This document shows positions 49,301 through 58,300 of a stretch of DNA of 64,000 nucleotides, piece by piece (the first letter of the stretch is position 1; the number at the start of each line of letters is the position of its first letter). The notes under the pieces were generated by a model. The model saw only the letters and a program-made list of their open reading frames with translations. It was not told the origin of the DNA and made no database searches. Source of the DNA: Blastomussa wellsi (lineage: Eukaryota > Cnidaria > Anthozoa > Scleractinia > Plerogyridae); the NCBI GenBank assembly GCA_947652115.1, contig OX393563.1:12195985-12259984 (forward strand). Direction: 5' to 3'. Made by a program: the position numbers and the translations under genes.

Positions 49301-52300
49301 TTTTAACAAGTTATAGCGGAGCTCCGGCGGCCCGACGGGCTGCAGAGCGGAGCCCCATACCTATAGAAATAGAAGAACTAAGCACGCATACAAACTACAA
49401 ACAGGAGAACAATGTCTTTCATTCCTCGTGGTCAAAATGGCAAGCGGCATGCTCGCGTGCGAAATACGTACGTACGTACATACGTCCGTACGTCCGTCCA
49501 TCCGTACGTACGACGCCGCCCCAAATAACAATATGGCGGCTATAGTTCAGAGTTCAACCTGGTTGATATTTTTAAAGGTTACCATAAGCTTATATCTTTG
49601 CCATGTTATGGTCAATTGACAGCTGTCAAAAGAAGGCATCCGCTGACCAGTATCACATGACCAGATCGCGGGCTCAGATTTAGAACTCATCGAGGTAACA
49701 TGGTTTTTTGACGTTGACCACTGACCAGGTATTGTTTTTCATTGATCGCGGGCTCAGGTCCGATTTCTTTGCTTCTGGCAGCAATTTTTAATTTTTTTAT
49801 GGTCATTCTCAGCGGAAGTCATTAAGAACCAGAAAAAACACGGAGCTCCGCTTTTAGGCTTGGCTAAATCTATATATTATACCTTTTCTTTGGTGGTTGA
49901 TCGGTAACTTTTATAAGAAGTTCACCGTCTTTTATAAGATGCCCAAAGCTGAATAAATTAATATCCTGAAATGGCACAAAAAAGAAGAATCAAATTTACG
50001 TGAAAGTAATAATTATACTATTTTCTACAATGCTGGCACTACATAAATTAAAGTTCTTTTAGACATAATCAGGATACATGTACTTAGAAAAAACTTTCTA
50101 TAGGCTTCTATTTCAATTTAGTATACACTGTTTATGCCTACTAATTAATGACTGATTAGTTCAAATGACATAAAAACCTTACCACTTCACTGCTCAAGCT
50201 GTGAGGACAAAAAATATGTACAATTAAGAACTTGCAGTACAAAATAAAAGTATTTACTACTTATAATAATAAAGTGTCCTCTCAGTTAAATGCCACTATT
50301 TGAAGAAGTTTTTGTAATTATTGGCACACTTTCTATTCTGATAAATGTCCACGCTTCAAGTTCAAGTTCAAGGAATGTTTTTTGAGCATTTAGATTTAAA
50401 AACATTTGATTAAACACCTTATTGTGAATAGCCAACTGGTTCCTCTCTCAAGTAATCAAATGCTAAACGATGCAACTGACACACTAAATTAACATTTTTT
50501 TACTTAAATGCTTCTGTAATGCCGCTCATTTACTACATAATGTAACTTTCAATTGGCTTCTTAAGACATTTGAATTTAAAAGTTGCCTAGAGTACAAGCA
50601 TAACATACCTGTACACTGTACTCTTCAATAGACAATTTCATAAATGTAAGGCATCATATACAGACAAGAAAAATCAGACTACCTTTCACTGTGTAATATT
50701 ATTTTTTGCTTCTTATGTAAGTCAGAGCAGGTATTTTGGTAAAAAGACATGTACACATGTAACAGGAAGTGGGTTTCCCTTTGCTCACTTACCTGTCTTC
50801 AATATCTTTAACAGTTCTTGAGTTTTCATCGTCACGTTTCAGTTGGTTGATGAACTTTGCAACATCCTACAGAGAAACATTGTACATAATTTATTCACCA
50901 AAAAATAATAAGCATGCATCTGAAGAAAGACAAATATTTTTAAGTTTCTATTAATATTATTTTTTGTGTGTCCCATGGCAAAACAAGGACTGATGATGAT
51001 GATATTAAATTTACATTGAATACACTTTAAATATTCTCCAAGACTGGATATTAGACACAAACCATTGGTACTGAGTTAACATTCTGACTGTATGTACCTG
51101 TTGTGGTTTAATTTTATCTTTGGTTTAAAATTTTTTAAACCAGTTTGATTCTTATTTTTCATTGTCTCATGTTGATTAGAATAATCTGAAACAAAGGGAA
51201 ATCAACATCAAACTGGTTTAAAAATTTTTAAACCAAGGATAAATTTCAACCACAACATACACACAACAGGACTGCAAATATTTTTTTCCTATGAAAGGAC
51301 ATGTGACTGACTAATTCACCATTTTGATCAGACAAAACATTGGTCATGTCGGAATTATTACAGAACTCAAGAATATTAAAGTATCGTCAACACAAAAATG
51401 GCATTTGAATTGGAAGGCATTAAAAAAATTGTCAGTCATCCTATCCGATTTTAGTATATTCTCAGCTCCGACTATTGCATTTCTAGCTTTTTGATTGGCT
51501 AAAAAACTCCGACTATGAGCCAATAGTCGGAGTTTTACGTCATATGGAAAATAGTGCGCCAAGTTTTTAACTTCAGCCCTCTATAATGGCCGACACTGGC
51601 AGGTTTCAGGAGCTGTCTCCCACAAAAATTCAAGAGATATGTTTGAGAATTTACTAAAACAATTATTCCATTCGCCCTTGTTGGATATGAAGTGATTATA
51701 ACCAACTCGCGCTACACGCTCGTTGGTTATTTTATCACTTCATATCCAATGCGGGCTCATGGAATAATTGTTATATAGTTGGGGTTTAATCGGACATTGT
51801 TAGTGTCATATCTCAGATTTTCCTTCCATTCTTGTCAAGTGCAATCATGTTATTTGCAGCAGATAAACCCCATTCCCCTTCTCCCCACCCAAAGAAAATT
51901 CCTGTTTGCCAGTAGCTAATCAAGACAGAGTGATATTCTGATTAGGGCACCTGTACAGCTGCTAGGGCTTTTTCAAGGCCTTTTTTGTCTGGATGTGTTG
52001 ATTTTGTCTGCTTATTAAGCTCCTAAAATAAATGCATACAAAAACAGATAAAACATGAGTTAAAATCAATTTGATATAAACTGTACCACAGCTTACAACA
52101 GCCTTTATGGCTCAGAGTTCCTGAAGTGATCCCACTGAAGAAATCAGTGCGCTCAATGACACAGGGGACATTATGATAACTACATGTATTGACTGCTGTC
52201 ATTCTATGCAATCTAATTGAATATACATCATATACAATACGCGACTTTTTCTGTGTTTACATAGCCTCATCTAAACATGAGGGGGTTTGGGAGAGACAGT

Positions 52301-55300
52301 TATGCAAACCCAAAACGCAGTTGAGGGTTTGCATAACTTTCGAGAATTCTCCCAAACCCCCGAGTGTTTAGATGAGGCTAAATAAACACAGAAAAAGTCC
52401 TCTATTGCTTTTATAAAAATATTCCTTTCTTTCTATGCAGGAAACTAAAACGTCACAACTGCGTTTACATACTCTCATGTAAACACACCTATCAACCAAT
52501 GAGAGTGCGCATAGTATCTCAGTAATTTAATAAAAACTTCTATTAGATTTAGGTTAGAATGCAGTTACCTGTATTAATAGAGGGTACTTTAAAACACGTT
52601 GAAATGGTACTACTAACAAAGATCTCAAAGCAAACTTGCTCTTTGCTCTCCTCTGACATTCCTACAGTGTGGTTATAATACAGAAAGTACATTCAATTGG
52701 AACTCAAATAAATATTGGTTCATACCATGTACATTTTAATATTATGCAATGAATTAGTGACCAACAGGGCCCAGTAGCAGGAATAGCTTATCACATTGAT
52801 TTTTGCTAACAATTTCCCCTTGGTGTGGGTGTGCTTGCGCACACCTTTCTAATAATTATGTTAATCAGTCTACAGCTAAGGTTTTAAGACACATGTATTC
52901 ACTTAACAAATGATCATACTCAAGTGCATGCTTCAGTTGTTCACTATCCATTGGATGACATACTTTGTTTTGCTAACCCTTATCTATCTTATCCAGTAGA
53001 CAGCATTATTCACCCTTTGAGCAACTGGGCCCAAGTGTTTAAGACAGAACAAACATAAGATTCTATAATAAATGGAACAGGAAATCAGAAATCTATAATC
53101 ATACAAAATTAGACAACAGCAACAACCATACAAAAATTATACAGCTGCAGTCCTATTACATGTACCTCTAATCCTTCACGAAACTTGGGATCTGTTCTTG
53201 AAAGTTCATCAATCTTTACATAAATGCACAACATCACATGGATTAAATTCTGAACTTGATTATTTATACAATGTAAAAACAATGTAAACTAATACATGTA
53301 CACAATGTTCAAAGACTGATTGCTACAGACTAAGCTGGGATTGGCATCCGAATTCCTGCATAATTAGTACATTATTGCATGTGTCGTGGAGAGAAATGGT
53401 GGCCTGATAAAGTCGGAGTAGATAACCAACTGTTTGAACAAATCTTTCTTAAATTCAAATTTGGGAAAAAGTAGCTGACTTATCTAGTAAGTAGAGCAAA
53501 GTAGCCACACTTTTCGTCAGCCATCAGTGCTTACTGAAAGTACTGTGTAAGCCTAGGCTGAAATTGATCAAGAAGATTGCTACTCCCCCTGAATGGGTTG
53601 TTAGTCCACCACAAGTAATACCCCAGCATTTTTGTCAAGCTGTTTTCAATATCTGCTGATTTATATTCCAGGAATAGAGGGGTACAAGAAAGTGTCTTAA
53701 GAACACAACATCACTTTCACCAATTACATTCAGCCCTCATACCGAGCTCCTGTGGGCCTCCTCAAGGTTCATAAAGTTTTGTATCCACAGTCAGTAATGA
53801 CAAACTTACATAAGATTGAGCTTCTGCCATTTTTGTGCAATATTTTCCATACTTTAATAAGTCATCTCTCTAAGGAAAACAAAAATAATCAAAAGAAGTT
53901 AACTGGAGCGGCTCATTCTTTGCAAATTATATTCAAGTACAGACGAAATCAACCAATAAAATAACACTGAAAAACAAGAACTTTACATACAAATTCTAGA
54001 AAAACAGGACTTATTTGCAATCCTCCATTACTACAGCCTTTCTCTAGCTTCCCCACAAATTTGGTGTGAGTCCGTAACAAATCCTGTGAAAAAAATTAAA
54101 ATAGCTCACTTCAATTTGGGATAAAAGTGTATTTTGGTGTATACTAGGTATTTAGCAGACTGATGCTGGGGCTTCTAGCCAGGTAGGAGTGATTATTTTG
54201 TCCAATACCCAGCTGCCACATTATGTGACATAATTCCAGTCATGAGGTCAGAAATAAAGCAATTCATCTTGAATGCAGAAATTATTCAGCTTGGGAGAGA
54301 TAATATTATTGTAAGAATGACTTTAATAATAAATAATTCCAGTCATGAGGTCAGGAAAACAATTCGTCTTGACTGCAGCTTGGACTAAATACAAAAGACT
54401 AAAGACTAACTAAATACAATTAATTATTACCTCAGTCTACTACTCAAAGGAGATCTTTGTGTGCATTCATGAAATAGTATGTGCAATAATTATATTAAAT
54501 TAAGTCATTTTTCTGATGTACAAAATCAAAATCAAGTGATAGCTTTCTGAAATAAAGAAACACTATTAGTAAGAAGTAACTATAGGTCAGAAATAATCAA
54601 TAACAGCTGTATGTGCAACTGAGGAAGAAAAACAATTAAAAACAAATTAAAGTAACTTGAAAAAATAGCCAATAGTTTTTTATCCACTTGAAGATACTTC
54701 ATCTATAGATGGAAGTGGCACCTTTGAGTTTTGTAACGTACCTCTATATTGATAAAGATCCTAGCCTTGTCGTCAGGGGACATCATTGATTGTAACTTTT
54801 TAATAAAATGCTATAAACAAAGAAAAGTGTAAGTTTCGAACAGTGGCAGGACAGCTCGATGCAAATTCATGCAAAGCGAAATACAAATCACATATAAAAA
54901 TGAAAACTGTTAGTTGACAGTTACATGTACTTAATGGGTTTCATGAAGAAAGTGATCAACAGACTGATGATCGATTTGTGCATGAATCTCAAGTAAATGT
55001 CAACTAACATTTTAACAAAATACTTAGTCTGGTCTCTGTAGATGTTTTGAAAAGCCTTCCTTCTCTAACTGTAAGTAACCCTACTCCCAACCGCAAAATG
55101 ACATGGAAATGACAAAATGTAGCCAGTGTACACTCTCTTAGAATGACAGTACACACAGCAATAAATTTCACATTTCTGCTTGTCATGAGATGATGATGAT
55201 GGATTTTGTATAGCGGAACTAAGGAAATTTGAATAACTGAATTGATAAAAATCAAACTAAAAAACAAATATGACTACAGTACATGTGCGTACCTCTTGAA

Positions 55301-58300
55301 TCATTTTAAGAGCTTCGACATAACTTTTCTCTGTTTCCAGAAGCTCAGCTACAACATACTTCCTTTTCTCTTCTATTGAGGTCTGTCGCTCCGGTTTCTG
55401 TAACATTTTAAGCAAGAAAACTGTTTTTTGACACATGTACATTGTATTTTTTACACAACCAAAGTCAAAATGCAATATATCAAACATTTTCTACAGTTCA
55501 AAAGAAACACACTGCCCATTTTGAGTTACATTGATTAACAAAGTAAGAACTGCTATATGTATATTACTATATAAATCTGCAATATAGTACTGTAAGTAAA
55601 AAATCAACTTATTTAACATACTGGAGCTTTCACATAAGAAACAAGGTCCTCGTAAATTTTTGTCTCCTCTTCAATAGTCACAGCATCGTAGGGGTTTTCC
55701 TCCTCTGTTATATCACGGTTCCTATGTAGATTAGAGCATCAAAATAAATAATGATATTAAATATCACTGAACTGAAATACAAAATATGTAAAAGGTATAC
55801 ACTGTACAATCATGTGTATGATTGCAGTGTACGTGTATGTACACTGTAAGTTACCGACTGGACAAAAGTAGTGTTGTCAGAAATCATAATTGGAGAACTC
55901 CTCGATATTTAAAAGAGCTACATCACAATATTTTGAATTTGTTTTTTTTTGTGACTAACTAAATTCCCCTTTTAAAAAATGAAGGAAACCTTAAACTGAT
56001 AGTTAACCAAGGAAGAAAAACACCTAAGAGGTGATAGTACAGCAAAAAGGAACAAGGATGGTTAAGGATGGAGAAGATTGAGACGGATTACAAATGACGA
56101 TTTTGAAAACTTTTGGCTAATTTTTTCAAAAGGCACAAACCGTGACGTAGCTCCTTTAAAGCGTTTTCAATGTAAAACATTTGACATAACATTTACATTG
56201 GAAGGCACAAAAAATTGTCCAGACATTCTGTCCAACCACGATTGGGATTGGACATTGGCAAATTTTGGTTGGCTATTGTCCAATGTCTAACTAGTACTGA
56301 CAGGGCAGAAACACGCTGAAGCACCTTTTTCATAATTTTTTTTACACTGAACTTGCCATTTTACATCAAAATTGAAAGGTTACATTTGTGTTAACATAGG
56401 TCAAAATGTAGTACAAAAAGTAGTACATTGTGTGTAATTAAATACATAATTATATTAATTATGTATATCCACTTGAGGAGTTTGGGACTTCAGCAGACAT
56501 AACAGCCTGTATTACTACTTACAAAGCGAGATCTTCTAGGTTTGAATAAATATCCTCATCTTGGATTTCATGTCCAGAGTCTTCAGGTGGAAAAGGACTA
56601 TTCAAAATAGAGAACACAAAGTTGCAACTTTAGAACTTTAGAAAGTGTGGCCAGTTGATTCTCTTGCTCTAATTTTCGACTGAAACTGGTACTGTATCAG
56701 CTCTACACTGTAGGCCATGGGTCTTAATCACACGGTGGCCATGTTGAGTCCCAAGGGATTGAAAACTTTTGTTTTGCCACACAGAAACTCGTTCCCAAAC
56801 ATTTAAACTCGAGGCTTGGGTACAATATGGCCGCCACGTGAATACAGCCCACATTCTCAATCGCCTGCAACATTTACTACAAAAGCTCTATTAAGCCCTG
56901 GGGATGGGGGGGGGGGGCTGTTCAGGGATATTGTCAGTACTAAATTTAGAGAGCAGGGCTGATTAAAGACAGGGGACTTGCATGTATTTCAAACCATAAA
57001 ATTTAAAAGTGCTTCAGTCAGCTATTAGAGTACATGTGTAAAAGTTAAATAAAACTGTCAGCATTTTTTTGGTTTTAATTGTACATGTACCAACAATAAT
57101 ACCTAGTAAAATAATGTGGTGGATAAGTAAATAGAACTGTAACTTTGTTTTTCATAATCGTCATACCATCAAGGGACAGGTAGGGAAGGGGGTCTAAAAG
57201 GCCATTTCCAGTCCGTACTGCGCAATCTCCGCCTGAAATGTTTATTGAGTCTCACACGATGAAAAGTAAACAAACCCAAATGAAAATTACGGGTAAAAAC
57301 TTACCTTTTTCTTGCTTATTAACATCTGATATCCTTGCAAAACAATAATAAAGAGTAGACGAACCTCGCCAATATTCCAAACCGACGTTTCAGCTCATTG
57401 CGAACTCCCAAACAAAACGACCCGCAATGGCGGACTCAAAAACTTCATGTACACAGTTACCGAAGTGTAATGTATCAACGTATCAACGAATGTAAATAAA
57501 TCCAGAGACTGCGCAGTACGGACTGGAAATGGCCTTTAATGTGTACAGTGTAGTTCCCCTAAAGAAGGGATTGGAAATTCCTGGGGGTGGTGGGGCTTTC
57601 TGAAAGACCAGAAAATGTAAGAAATGTAAGCTTAATTGGAATTTCCAGAGGGTTGAGGGAGGGTTTTAGAAAAAATTGCTTCCGTGGGGGAGGTTTCGAT
57701 ATTTTATGGAATTACATAAAAGAATTGGACCTTATCAAGAAAAAATAATTTCCAGAGTGGGGTGAGGAGCTTAATAGAACTTTTTAAGGGATGCAGTCAG
57801 CTTTGGGATGCTAGTTTTCTCACTTTGAAAAACGTTTACCTCAACCTGAAATCAAAGTTACTTGTTGAATATATCTAGAAATCCACTTCAATCTTCCCAA
57901 TCTTTCTTCAACTGTTTACTGAAAACCTGTTTTTGAGTGTGCTATTGCTCATTCTATGATATTATTTTTTCATATTTAGTTAAAACGATATGGATAGCGT
58001 CTCCACAAGTGATATGCAAATTAGCTGTGAAATGGTCTCTAATGTGCATGTGCACCAGCTGACTACATCCCTCTAAAGCATGTTTCAATTCTTGGGGATT
58101 GTTGAGAGCGATTCCTCACTTTTTGCCCAACTCTCATCCATCAACTTTCACTTTATTATAATTCACATTGGCCAATACATGTAGGTGCCCACAGTAAGGC
58201 AAAGCCAACCCCTAGAGTTACTGTACAATCATGTAAACATGTTCCTACAGTGTGACTCGAGCCGTGTACATGTACTGTAGTGACAACTTACTCAAATCCA

